A stretch of DNA of 64,000 bases. Origin: Neoceratodus forsteri (lineage: Eukaryota; Chordata; Ceratodontiformes; Ceratodontidae). Of the stretch, positions 32,212 to 42,944 are shown in pieces (within the stretch, counting starts at the first letter, position 1; each line of letters begins with the position of its first letter). The stretch is taken from the NCBI GenBank assembly GCA_016271365.2, contig CM057456.1, forward strand, positions 659,769,501 to 659,833,500, written 5' to 3'. The position numbers were made by a program, and so were the translations under genes. Under the pieces are notes generated by a model. That model did not search any database. It had not been told where the DNA came from and saw nothing but the letters and a program-made list of their open reading frames with translations.

Positions 32212-33675
32212 TACAGACCGGGCCTGAACCATATTGATGCTGATACCCTATCATGAAGGCCCACTTCCAAGAGTGATTGGGTCAGGCTGTCTGAACCTGA
32301 CATTCGAGCATTGTGCCAAAAGTTTGATAGAGATGAACAGATGTCTGCAGACACAGTGGACTGTTTAGTAGATCGCTTGGGCCCTTATGACACCTGCATA
32401 CCAGCTGCTTATTGCCACTTCTCTGCTAGATATTAGTGCACTACCTCAATTGGACAATGACAGCATCCAGTGGGCTCAATCCCAAGATCCTATGATTCAG
32501 CCAGCACTTGATGCCCTGCGTGCATGGAAAGATGTGTCTAAGCTACGTTCCACTCACTTACAAACTGCTTTATTGTTTAAAGAAGGCCCCAAATTGAAGT
32601 TGCTCAATCAGTTGTTGTATAGAGATACAGTAGATCATAGTGGCAAAGTAGACAAGCAACAATTGGTCCTGCCCATGGCCTTTAAAGATTTGGTACTGAG
32701 GTCCCTCCACAATCACATGGAGCACCTTGGTATTGACATAACCCTTGACCTGGTATGATCTTGATTCTACTGGCCCAAGATGGGGGCCGATGTTGAGCGC
32801 CATGTAAGGACTTGTAGTCACTGCCTGCAGAGAAAAGCGCTGCCTCAGAGGGCTTCCCCCCCTTGTCAGCATTAATACCAGCACCCCAATGGAACTAGTC
32901 TGCATAGACTTCTTGAGTTTAGAGCCTGATCAGCGAAACATTGGCAATGTGTTAGTGGTTACAGATCATTTCACATGGCATGCACAAGCTTTTCCCACCA
33001 AAGATCAAAAGGCGCCTATTGTGGCCAAGGTATTAGTGGAAAATGTCTTCGTCCACTATGGAGTTCTCCATCGAATTCATTCTGATCAAGGCAGAGACTT
33101 TGACAGTCAGCTAATCAAAGAAATGCACTCTCTATGGGGGGTGCAAAAGTCAAGAACCACCCCTATCACCCGCGGGGGACCCGCAACAAGAACGCTTTAA
33201 TCACACCCTGCTAGACATGCTAGGCACCCTCCACCCAAAAGACAATCATAAATGGAGTCAGCAGATTAGCACCTTGGTACACGCATTCAATTGCACAAAA
33301 AATGATGCTACTGGGTTCTCCCCCTACCGCCTCATGTTCGGGAGAGAGGCCTGGCTGCCAGTTGATGTCTGCTTTGGGGTCTCTCCAGATGGGGTCCAAA
33401 CCGAAAACTACCTGCAATATGTACAAAAACTGAAAGCTCAATTGAACCATGCATATCAACTGGCCCAAACAATGGCTGCAAAGAGAAATCTAGCCAACAA
33501 AGAGAGGCGTGATAAAAAAGTAAAGGCTCAAGAGCTTCCATCTGGAGACCGTGTGTTGTTATGCAATTTGGGACTGCACGGCAAACACAAAATTGCTGAT
33601 TGGTGGCACCATCTCCCCCATGTAGTAGCTGGAAAGTTGGATGATTTACCCGTGTACAGGGTGCCCAGAGAGTAA
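32212..33675 (+). pseudogene. Gypsy integrase
   Basis: The H-H-C-C zinc domain is read from HNHMEHLGIDIT and HVRTCSHC (32710-32825). The catalytic core starts VCIDFLSLE (first Asp) and has RIHSDQGRDFDS (second Asp) near 33080. The Glu region is disrupted by a frameshift around 33160-33200. Frame 33217-33675 continues with HAFNCTKNDATGFSPYRLMFGRE, a C-terminal GDRVLLCNLG and KIADWWHHLPHVVAGKLDDLPVYRV, a GPY/F-like integrase end. No chromodomain is obvious. Confidence 0.85.
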
Positions 33676-34640
33676 CTCCAAAGCAAGACTATACACCGTA
33701 ACCAGTTGCTACCTATCCGCCAAGTCATAACTGAGGCTGAACCCTGAGAGATTGATTCCCCTGGGCTGGTGACTCATGCTGCTGCAAGAAAGAGACAGAG
33801 TCGACCTATCCCAGTGGTTACAAGTTCAAGGTTTCCCCCGCAGCAAGTTCAGAATGATAGTGACTGTCAGTCCACCTTGGATGAAAGTGAATGTGACGAT
33901 GCCTATTACCCCTCCTATGAATTGAGTCAGCTGTTTCAAGGTAACCCTATGACTAATTGTGGGAATGAAGCTTGGGCCTTCTGGACTGCCTTACCCCCAG
34001 CTTCATCCTTAGAACCAATGCTCCCAGAAAGTGAAGTGCAAAGTATCACGTCTGAAGATGCTGAGTCTCTGTGTATTGTGGAACTGTATGATTTGCGTGA
34101 AGGAGGGGCTGATGGTTTGAGTCTTTCTGGTGACATACCAGAATTTGAAGAACACTATGAGAGTGCTGACCACCCCCCTTAGGTACCTCAAAGCATGATT
34201 GTGCCTGAGGCCTCGCAAAATGAGTCAAGTGTTGTGGAAACAGAGCCTGCAGAGCAAGGAGCTGACAGTGCCCCAAGTTTGGACGTTCCCACCCAGGCAG
34301 AGGCACCTCTCACAAGTGACGAGAGTCCCTAGACCAGTGCTGCAATCACAGAGACTGTAGTTGACCCCCTCAGAAAGACTGGCCGAGCTGTCAAGCCAGT
34401 AGTACGCCTCAGTTATGATTCTCCCAGGAAGCCAGTGGATTTGCCTCTCAATGTGGTGCACAAAGGTGTTTATGTTTCACAAAGCTCACTGCCCAAATTG
34501 AGCTTGACAGCCAATTCCAGGTTACTTGTCTTTCCCTCTTACCATGGTGCCCCTGCCCCCTGTAGCCCCAAGTTAGCTGATAGGGAAGGGCCCCCTCTTG
34601 CATTGCTTAAGGTGCAAGAAGTTATTACCTGAGTCAGTAT
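33676..34640 (+). pseudogene. Gypsy post-integrase C-terminal extension
   Basis: Long frames (33769-34182, 34435-34632) of acidic, Ser/Pro-rich sequence with no domain I recognise. They continue in frame-like fashion from the integrase and end before the non-coding leader to the 3' LTR. They could be the tail of Pol. I see no signal peptide or membrane segment, so there is nothing to support an Env. Confidence 0.4.
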
Positions 34641-34794
34641 AGTAATGTTTAATTTACCTGTGTGAAATATGCACAATGTGTGTCAGAATGAATATAGGAT
34701 CATGAAGTGTAGTGAATATATATATAGTAAAGTAATAAGTTTATGTTAACTGATGCATGATGGTACAGACTTGACATGGACACCAAGTTTTTTC

Positions 34795-34808
34795 CAGGCA
34801 GGGAAGGG
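34795..34808 (+). promoter_or_regulatory. Polypurine tract before the 3' LTR
   Basis: ggcagggaaggg lies immediately before tataaccccc at 34809, the position expected of the plus-strand primer tract of an LTR retrotransposon. Confidence 0.65.
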
Positions 34809-35208
34809 TATAACCCCCTTACAAATGGTGGATCCTGAAAAGTATTTCTTGATCTTACCTGAATGCTCACTGCCAGGCTGGTGTCCTGCATTTTAGCAGT
34901 TTAAATGTGATTGCCAGAGAGTGCCTGTATAGCCTCTGTGTACTGTCTCTTTAAGAGCTGCCTGGATTGCAGTCATAAGTAATCTGAGAAGGAGCTCTGT
35001 TGAAAGATGTAACTATTTGCTGAAAATCATTTAGCGTGATAATAATAATGTAGTTTGTCTAAGCTGCCTTCTTTGTAGCAAGGACTGTTTTGTTTATCCC
35101 CACCACTTTGGCCCAGGACTGCCAAATTGGACCAATCAGTACTGGTGGGACTTAAAATGGAGCAAGACTACAGGAGCTGTCTGGAGTCAAAATCTGAAGG
35201 AATTGTAA
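34809..35208 (+). repeat. 3' LTR of the Gypsy element, truncated
   Basis: Begins tataaccccc (5' LTR: tgtaaccccc) and tracks the 5' LTR to gaaggaattgtaattcta at about 35208. There it is replaced by DIRS sequence, so the LTR lacks its 3' part. Confidence 0.88.
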
Positions 35209-35481
35209 TTCTAGGGATGTGGATATGTTGTTCAATCCACACTGTCTGGCAGGTTCCTTGCCACTTTAAATCTTGCTGGAAGATCTTCAAGCTGGCTCCT
35301 CCCACCCACCCGGTGATAAAACCCTCGGCTCCGCCCCATGACGCCAGATCTTCCTTACCACTTGGAAGCTCAGGTTCCTTCCTTAGCGCTGTGCGTTGTA
35401 GGCCTGGATCCTAATTCAGAAGTTACGAAAATAATTTTAAAATTCTCTAGACTTACGTCTTCATCTTCCATTGTGGCTGCG

Positions 35482-36970
35482 ATGGATAAATCCACTCCCA
35501 GCTTCCGTCGTTGCCCTTGCGGGTAGAAAATGTCCCGGACCAACCCGCATTCCACGTGCGTCTATTACCTGGGTCTTGCTCACGATCCGCAGGCCTGCGA
35601 TCTCTGCAAATCCTTCACGGCTTAGGTTCTGGAAGACCGCGCTGCCCGACTCCAACTGGGGCACTCCAAGAAATGATACCCACCAGTGAAGTCAAAGGAG
35701 GCCCATTGGGCGGTGTCCATGGCTGCGGGCTCCGTGGAGCAGCTGGAGCAGTTGATCGCCCTCGAGGAGGAGGAGGCGGCTGAGGCCACATCTTCTTCCT
35801 CCTCAGCCTCAGCGTTTATCCCGCTCTCCTTGGGCTCCTCCAACACTGCTTCTTTCAAGGAGCTTTGTCAGTCCCTCTCCACCAAGGGAGAAGGACCCTC
35901 GGGACACTCGAGTAGGTCAAAGAAAAAGGAACCGAAAGGTAAGTCCCACAATCGACGTTCATGGGAGTTGGAGAGATCCCCTTCCCCGGACCGTTGGCTC
36001 TCAACTTTGGTTGAGGTTGCGGCTAAGGCCACTGGTTTCATGGTGTCCCCGTCAGATCAGCCGGCCGAGACACCCATCGATGCGGTCGAGATTTTTCTCG
36101 ATCCGTTGGACGGGTTGTCGACTGGAGAAGCTGACAACCCTTCTTCACCAGTTCCCCTGGTGGTGACCAAGGACTTGCCCATGCCTCCTGTGCCGAAGTT
36201 CCCGTTTAAGGACCCTGAACTGAGGGATGAGCGGGTTTCCTCTGCCCCCTCTTTGACCCAACCTCGGCGACCCCGAAGGTCTCAATCCTCTTCCATGTCA
36301 GGTAGATCCCGCTGATATTGGCGGTCTCGGTCCCGGCATCATGGAAAGCGGCATTGCTGCTCATCCTCTTCAGAAGATAGGCTCTGATGCAAGTTGCGTT
36401 GGTGCAATGAGGACATGATGTAGCAACAACTCTTGTTAGCTGGTAATAAGCCAACTCTGTTGCCTTCTCCAGCCATTAAGTGGTTGTCATCCGAACGACC
36501 GAAGCAACCCCTCGTTGTAGTTGACGAGCCGACCCTGGCACCAGTTGCTCAGCCAGAACTGGCTGCTTTACCCATTGTGGTGGAACCACCACCTCCTCAG
36601 CCTAAGACTGGGGCCCTGACCGAGGATTCTCAGTCGGGTCGGGGCTTGCCCAACAGGTTGTTGGTCACCCTCACTCCCGATCGGCCTCGGCAGGTGGAGG
36701 GTGGCTCAGGTGCTCGGCAGCTGTTCACAGACTCCTTGGAGTCTGACAACTCCTCCTTGTACTCTAGGCCCCTTGACCTGGAATCTGCAGGGGGTCAGTC
36801 TGTGGATGAGAGCCCATCCTCATTCTTGGGAATCCTTCTGCTCATCTCGGAGTCCACTGGGATGCATCTCGAACCCGTACAGAAACAGGCCAGGTTTCCC
36901 CTCGTGGAGATACTGGACTGAGAGGATTCCCCTATGGATGCCTTACCTGTGGCTGAAACCATTGTTGGCC
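35482..36970 (+). pseudogene. DIRS Gag-like protein, N-terminal half
   Basis: From the ATG at 35482 a degraded RRCPCG-KMSR-NPH block gives the Cys/His cluster C-P-C-G, C-x-x-Y-x-L-G-x-A-H, A-C-x-x-C that opens DIRS Gag proteins. The frame then moves to 35686-36315, a Ser/Glu/Pro-rich disordered region (LEQLIALEEEEAAEAT, RSKKKEPKGKSHNRR), and to 36433-36921. Stops and frameshifts split it. The same Cys/His cluster recurs at 54570-54640 in the second DIRS copy. Confidence 0.72.
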
Positions 36971-37023
36971 TGTCCCTGGATTTGTAGCAGTGGCCTGCAT
37001 CCTGTCCTGAGCCTTCAGCCAGG

Positions 37024-37749
37024 ATGGCTCGCAAGTACGCAGTACCCACCGGTTCCCTCTCTGGTTTTTCAGAGCACCACTCTGCAGAGGGGCTGGTGAC
37101 CAATAACATTTTCCGGCATTTCAGGAATGCTCGGAACATGGACAAACTGCCCAACAAGGAGTCCAAAAAGCTGGACTACTCGGGGCGGAAGGTTTATGCT
37201 GCTTCCTCCCTAAGTCTTCGACAGGCTAGCTCGGCCGTACTGATGGCACATTTCTTACACGCCCTTATGGGTTCCCTAGATGAGGTGATTCCTCATCTCC
37301 CGGCTGATCTTCAGATGACAATCCAGCAGGTGTGTGATCAGGGAAGGGCGGTGGCCAAACAACAGCTCCAAATTTCTTTGGATATTGATGACTCTTGTGT
37401 CCGGTCAGTAGTGGCCACAGTAGCCATGCGCCGCAGGACTTGGCTGCGGATCTCCACCTTCATGGCGGATACCCAGCACAAGCTGGCAGACGTTCCCTTC
37501 CTGGGCACCGACTTGTTCTGGCCAGGGGTGGAAGGCCATCTCCAGAGAATCAAGAAGTCCAATGCCACCTTGGTGTCGGTCACATCTGCTCCGAAGGACA
37601 AAGGCCACCAGCAGCAGTGTAAGCCCTTTCACCCTTCCACCCCTGCAGCACGTCCAGGCCAGCAGCACCAGCAACAGGACCAGCAGGCTCACACTTGGTG
37701 CCCTAAGGCCAAGTCTGCTGCTTCCTCTAGTAGGAAGCCTGGAGGTTAA
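37024..37749 (+). pseudogene. DIRS Gag-like protein, C-terminal half
   Basis: An open frame of 241 codons: NKESKKLDYSGRKVYAASSLSLRQASSAVLMAHF, HALMGSLDEVIPHLPADLQ, VVATVAMRRRTWLRIS and a Gln/His/Pro-rich tail. DIRS Gag relatives share the L-D-x-x-G-x-K-V-Y, R-x-x-W-L-R and LP-x-x-x-x motifs in this order. The Arg-rich helix and basic tail may bind RNA. This is by family analogy only. Confidence 0.78.
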
Positions 37750-37984
37750 GGTCCAGGCAGTCCCTCGGCCAGCCCTTCCTCCAAGCCTGCCCAGTGACAG
37801 GTTGAGGGGTGTCACCCCCAACCTCGTCACTCCTCCCCAGGTTTCCCCCCTGGGGGGATGGCTCCGACACTTCCTTTCTGCCTGGTCCGCTATCACCATG
37901 GACCGTTAGGTGTTAGAAGTGGTCAGCAGGGGTTCTCTTCTCGAATATGAGCAGTCCCCTCCCCATCATTACCCAGTTATCAAA

Positions 37985-39310
37985 GTCATAAATAAATAAA
38001 TAAAATAAAAATCATCGAGCCGCCGCCCCATGGGGGGCTATGGGTTCCGCAGCCTCTCTGTTGGCTCATTGAGCCGACATTGCTCTGCTCCTCCAGAAGG
38101 AGGTAATCAGCGAGGTGGCAGACCCTCCTCCAAACCCGGGGTTTGTGTCCAGGTACTTCCTGTCCCAAAGCGAACGGGGGGCTGGCGCCCCATTCTCGAT
38201 CTGCATGACCTGAACAAGTTCCTAAGGTTGCACACCTTCAGGATGGTCACTCTCATCATGATCATTCCATCCTTGAAACCAGGTGTGTAGTTTTGCCCTC
38301 TGGATCTCCAGGACACGTTTTTTCACATCTCTATCTGTCCATCTCATCAGCGATTCCACCACTTCAGAGCAGAGGGATCACTATACGAGTTCCGGGCCAT
38401 GCACTTTGGCCTCTCTCCAGCTCCCAGGGTCTTCACCAAATGCATGGCAGTGGTGACAGCATTCCTGTGGCACCGAGGTGTCCGGGTGTACCCTTACCTG
38501 GATGACTGGCTGATTGCAACCCCCTCCAGGTTGGAGGCAGAGCGGTCAAGGGATCTGGCCCTCCAGGTCTGCTCTCAGATTGGCCTCCTAATCAATCAAT
38601 GAGGCCAAATCGAAACTTGTGCCATCGCAGGTGATTCAGTTCATCAGGGCAGAGCCCAGCTCCCGGAAGAAAGGGCCAAGGTCCATTCCTCCTTTGCCCA
38701 ATCATTTTTAGTTAGGCAATTGCGCCCTGCCCGGGACTTCCTGCGTCTTCTGGGCCTCATGGCGGCCTGCACTAGCACGGTCTACTGGGCCCACTGGCAT
38801 ATGCGCCCCCTGCAATGGGGGCTGGCCCGCCAGTGGTCACAGCGCTCCGGTCCTTTGGACCAACCGGTGACCATGACCCAGAAGATGTGGGACGGCCTGC
38901 AATGGTGGCTCATCCCAGCTCATCTGCAGGAGGGTATCCCGTTTGTCTGCCCTGAGCCAACAGTCACTCTGATGACCGACGCCTCTCTGATGGGATCGGG
39001 TGCCCATCTGGGGAATCTCGGGGCCCATGGCCTCAGGTCTCCTCAGGAGTCTCGATGCCTTATCAACCTGCTGGAGCTTCAAATGGTTCGACTAGCCCTC
39101 ACTGCCTTCGCTCCGTTTGTACGGGGTCAGGTGGTTCACATCCAGATGGACAACACCACGATGATGTACTATCTCAGCCGTCAGGGCGGGATGCACTCCT
39201 CGCCTCTGTGCAAGGAAACTCTCTCCGCATTTGGTCTCTCGTGATCAGCCTGGAGGTGGATCTCCTAGCCATCCATGTGGCAGGAGCCTCCAACATTCTG
39301 GCCGATGCCC
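37985..39310 (+). pseudogene. DIRS reverse transcriptase and RNase H
   Basis: VCVQVLPVPKRTGGWRPILDLHDLN (38140-38215) is RT block 1-2. LDLQDTFFHISI is motif A. YEFRAMHFGLSPAPRVFTKCM (38385-38445) is motif B. VYPYLDDWLIA (about 38488) is the YLDD box. LVRQLRPARDFLRLLGLMAA is the connection. VTLMTDASLMGSGAHLG and VVHIQMDNTTMMYYL carry RNase H Asp motifs. Frameshifts lie near 38290 and 38600, and there is a stop near 39244. An A/T-rich insert, taaataaataaataaa at 37990-38005, breaks the frame before the RT. Confidence 0.88.
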
Positions 39311-39723
39311 TCAGCCGGATAGGTGCTGCATCTCACGAGTGGTCTCTCCTGCCGGAGGTAGTACAAGACCTGTTCTCCCATTGGGGCACCCCTCAGGTGG
39401 ACCTGTTTGCCTCCAGGGAGACTGCAAAGCTGAGGTTGTTTCACACCCACCCCTCGCTGCAGGGGGATGCCTTCTCGAGGCCGTGGACCCCTGGCCTTTT
39501 TTATGCTTTCCCTCCATTTCTCTTGATCCACAAGGTGCTTTCAAGGTGATGAGGGACAAGGCGCAGGTGATTCTGGTAGCCCCAGACTGGCCTCTCCAGT
39601 TCTGGTACCCAGATCTCCTCAGCCTCAGCTACAGGCTTCCGAGGTGGCTTCCGGCCCGCCTGGACCTGATCTCAGTCGACAAGGGGAAGGTTCTGAATGG
39701 AGATGTTTCCGCTGAGGTTTGGC
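39231..39723 (+). pseudogene. DIRS RNase H C-terminus and linker to recombinase
   Basis: LLAIHVAGASNILADALSRI is the RNase H C-terminal signature shared by DIRS and Gypsy elements. WGTPQVDLFASRETAKLRLF and FPPFLLIHKVLSR, then VILVAPDWPLQFWYPDLLSLS, are typical of the DIRS linker before the tyrosine recombinase. The recombinase itself is absent beyond 39723. Confidence 0.82.
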
Positions 39724-39739
39724 TTTAGAATATCATGCA

Positions 39740-40018
39740 AGCTTTTTGTGGGGGGGCCTTTTACTATTTGATGCTCAAAGCACAACCGAGGGTAATCCAA
39801 CTTTCCTTCTAGGGAGGGCCAATTTAGTGAGAAGAAAACATCACAGTGATGCTCCCTATGTGAAGCACAGCCTGCAAACTGACCAAATTATAATAATAAT
39901 AATAATATGCTGCTTCATAATTTGATTGTTTTCCTATGTAATTTTGCTTTGTTTGTACAATAACGACGTGGAACCTTTGTAAAAGAGTCATGGCTCAAAG
40001 GTAATAAATAAATAAAAT
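39740..40018 (+). repeat. LINE 3' end with (TAAA) tail
   Basis: Ends ggctcaaaggtaataaataaataaaataaaa, matching the 3' end of the minus-strand LINE insert at 24164-24240. A (TAA)n run lies at 39890-39907. The coding part is not recognisable. Confidence 0.5.
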
Positions 40019-40024
40019 AAAATT

Positions 40025-40315
40025 AATTATATAGTACCCTAAGGCTACCTAGCTCAGTACCCCTAACTGAGTGCAGGACTGGGACACCATACAGTAGGCA
40101 GGGAAGCAGGACAGTATTTGAGATGGCCAGTTGTGCTTCTTGCATGAGGTAGGCCCTAAATCGATATAGTAGTCTAAGTTTTGGTTGAGGGTTTTGGACA
40201 GGTAATCAACATGGGGCCTGAAACATAGCTCCTGGTCCAGTTGGACCCCCAGATATTTCAGTGAGCCTGCAACTTTGAGCTGAGAACCTGCAACAGTGTG
40301 CAGCCTAAGCATTTT
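40025..40315 (-). pseudogene. LINE RT, segment downstream of YADD (split by satellite element copy 2)
   Basis: The minus strand encodes MLRLHTVAGSQLKVAGSLKYLGVQLDQELCFRPHVDYLSK, the post-YADD K-Y-L-G-V-x-L-D motif. The upstream half is at 42945-43400 on the same strand. Confidence 0.72.
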
Positions 40316-42940
40316 TACTTTCGCTTGCACGCATGCGCAAGGAACGTTTTGGGAGATTAGCACACTTTGGAGGTGTGCCTCTCCCTTTCAATCCAGTGCT
40401 TCCTTGAGCAGGCGTGGCGGTCCTGCACCAGTGGGTGCGGGAGCTCTGTATGACAGCGGTGGTCTTTGCTTCAAAACCACCGCTGTCGCCTGCTTCTACA
40501 TCGCGCCGCCCCCTGCGTGTCACGGCTCCCCAGCGTCCGCGCCCCAAAAGCTTTGGTGCCACGCTAGGGCCCACCCCAGTGTGGTAAGCGTTCCGGTTTT
40601 TTGCCGGCCAGGGTGCCCAATCTCCGTCGGCTCCTCGGCCCCAGCCATCTTCTGCCACGCTGGAGCCCACCCAGCATGGCAAACATCCCACGTAGTCCTT
40701 TTTTTTTTAAACCTGTAAAGAAGCGGTCCCCAGTAGTCTCCCAGTCCCCCTCCATCAACCGCACCCACCCTGCGCCCAGCCTCCCCACCCCACCCCATAC
40801 TTGCCTCCGGAGCTCGGTGCAGCGATATTCAGTGGACCGGGAACACGTCTGCACTCTTCAAAGCCGACCACAAACTGAGGAAATGCGGTAAGCTGTATAA
40901 TGGGCTAGATAGGGGTTTCAACTGTGCATATCTCAGGCATTTTTGGAATTTTGCAAAATTTTCAACATGGGGTTTTGGGACCCCTTCTCGTGAATGATGT
41001 CACTGTCATGGTGTTATTCAGGCCTGAAGGGTGATTTGCTGTCACTGCACAGTCACTGCTGAAATCACCCTTCCGGCAGATCTTGCCATGACAATGACAT
41101 CAATGATGATTAAAACTCCATGTTAATTGTAATATCAAAATAATATTTCTGGCGTCGTTGCGCAGTTCCTCGCGGGCTCGTAAGTTCGTGAATTTTCAAT
41201 ATTTTCACTCCAGATTTTCAACATTGCCATTTTACCACACCTTATGAGTAGTACAGCTGTCATTTTTCACATCTCACCCAAAACGTGTTTCCGCCCATGT
41301 AGCGCACAATGGCGCAGTTGGTGTGCGAAATCAATGTATGGGACACATTAAGAAAATCACAGAGAACTGTTCATGAGCAGAGGTCTTAAAATGGCTATGT
41401 TGAAAATTTGGTGAAAAAATTCCTAAAAATGACTGTTTGACGAGCGTGCGTTGCGCAGTTCCTACGCACGCTCTTACGTTTGCGAATTTTCAATATTTGC
41501 ACTCCAGATTTTCAACATTGCCATTTTACCACACCTTCTCATGAGCAGTACAGCTGTCATTTTTCACATCTCACCCAAAACGTGTTTCCACCAATGTAGC
41601 GCACAATGGCGCAGTCGGTGTACAAAATCAATGTATGGGACACATTAAGAAAATCACAGTGACACTGTTCATGAGCAGAGGTCTTAAAATGGCTGTGTTG
41701 AAAATTTGATGAAAAAATTCCTAAAATGACTGTTTCTGAGTCTCGTTGCACAGTTCTCATGCCGCTCGTAAGTTTACAAATTTTCAATATTTTCCTCCAG
41801 ATTTTCAACATTGCCATTTTACCACACCTCCTCATGAGGCAGTACAGCTGTCATTTTCACATCCTGCCCAAAACTTGTTTCCACCCATGTAGCGCACAAT
41901 GGCGCAGTCGGTGTGCGAACTCAATGTATGGGACACATTAAGAAAATCACAGTGACACTGTTCATGAGCAGAGGTCTTAAAATGGCTGTGTTGAAAATTT
42001 GGTGACAAAATTCCTAAAAATGACTGTTTTATGAGTGTTCATTGCGCAGTTCCTATGCATGCTCGTAAGTTTGCGAATTTTCAATATTTTCACTCCAGAT
42101 TTTCAACATTGCCATTTTACCACACCTCCTTATGAGCAGTGCAGCTGTCATTTTTCACATCTTGCCCAAAACGTGTTTCCACCCATGTAGCGCTCAATGG
42201 CACAGTCTCTGTGTGAACTCAGTGTATGGGACACATTAAGAAAATCACAGTGTCACTGTTCATGAGCAGAGATCTTAAAATGGCTATGTTGAAATTTTAA
42301 TGAACAAATTCCTAAAAGTAACTGTTTCTGACGTCGTTGTGCAGTTCCTTGCCTTTCGTAAGTTCAATTTCAATATTTTCACTCCAGATTTTCAACATTG
42401 CCATTTTACCACACCTCCTTATGAGCAGTACAGCTGTCATTTTTCACATCCTGCCAAAGCGTGTTTCCGCCCCATGTAGTGGTAATAATGGCAGTCGGTG
42501 TGCAAAAATCAATGTATGGCACACAGTAAGACAATCACAGTGACACTGTTCACGAGCAGAGGTCTTAAAATGCCAATGTTGACAATTTGGTGAAAAAATT
42601 CCTAACAATGACTGTTTTACGAGCGTGCATTGCACAGTTCCATGCCTCTCGTAGGTTTGCGAATTTTCAATATTTCCACTCCAGATTTTCAACATTGCCA
42701 TTTTACCACACTTCCTTATGAGCAGTACAGCTGTCATTTTTCACATCCTGCCCAAAACGTGTTTCCACCTATGTAGCGCACAATGGGGGTAACAAAAAGG
42801 TCATGCTGAAAATTTATTGTGCAAATACCAGCAATCGCACAGGGCATTAGGGTAAAGCACCATACATGCCAAACACCACTGCAAATACCTGCAAGCGAAC
42901 GTTCGGCATTGACAAATGCTTTTTTTTTTTTTATGTTAGT
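40316..42940 (+). repeat. Composite satellite element, copy 2 (full length, 2.6 kb)
   Basis: Inserted into a LINE. The left end is agcatttttactttcgcttgca (from 40312). The right end, read inversely, is agcatttgtcaatgccgaacgttcgcttgca (to 42927), so the ends share AGCATTT and TTCGCTTGCA as an imperfect inverted repeat. Inside are a GC-rich head with a Pro-rich coding-like bias (40380-40870), the conserved ctgcactcttcaaagccgacc block (40850), a decayed hairpin (40990-41100), six ~295-bp units (41110-42790) and the tail at 42868-42930. There is no transposase ORF. Confidence 0.72.
41110..42790 (+). repeat. Satellite array, six ~295-bp units (copy 2)
   Basis: Landmarks such as the acgagcgtgcgttgcgcagttcc block recur near 41153, 41437, 41735, 42031, 42330 and 42617. 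Each unit holds the stem acgagcgtgcgt/acgcacgctcgt (clearest at 41437). Each also has two inverted half-units: ttcaacattgccattttaccacacc...catgagcagtacag against its near complement cactgttcatgagcag...ttaaaatggctatgttgaa. Each unit is therefore largely self-complementary. Confidence 0.88.
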
Positions 42941-42944
42941 ACCC

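Larger units (their letters stand above)
26343..35208 (+). mobile_element. Gypsy (Metaviridae) LTR retrotransposon with PNMA-like Gag
   Basis: The order is 5' LTR, Gag, protease, RT, RNase H, integrase (pol order of Gypsy), a C-terminal extension, polypurine tract and 3' LTR, all on the plus strand. LTR similarity runs from 26343 and from 34809 for about 400 bp. The 3' LTR is cut at about 35208, where a DIRS element begins. Stops and frameshifts are scattered through gag and pol, so it is an old dead copy. No envelope-like ORF is evident. Confidence 0.9.
35208..39735 (+). mobile_element. DIRS-type tyrosine-recombinase retrotransposon (3'-truncated)
   Basis: The 5' end lies against the Gypsy 3' LTR. 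Non-coding leader runs to 35480, then Gag (35482-37749) and RT-RNase H (about 38000-39310). A linker follows to about 39723, where similarity ends before any tyrosine recombinase. DIRS elements normally end with the recombinase and an inverted terminal repeat, both missing here. The G/C-rich coding part contrasts with its flanks. Confidence 0.85.

Noticed and set aside
33676..34640. Possible envelope gene after the Gypsy integrase
   Set aside because: No signal peptide, hydrophobic anchor or Cys pattern. The sequence is acidic and disordered.
35686..37749. Ser/Glu-rich proteins that could be taken for a host nuclear protein
   Set aside because: The upstream Cys/His cluster and the downstream YLDD RT identify them as DIRS Gag.
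40296..40891. Pro/Arg-rich ORFs on both strands in the satellite element head
   Set aside because: The frames are not conserved in the equivalent head at 45360-45930, so they reflect GC content.
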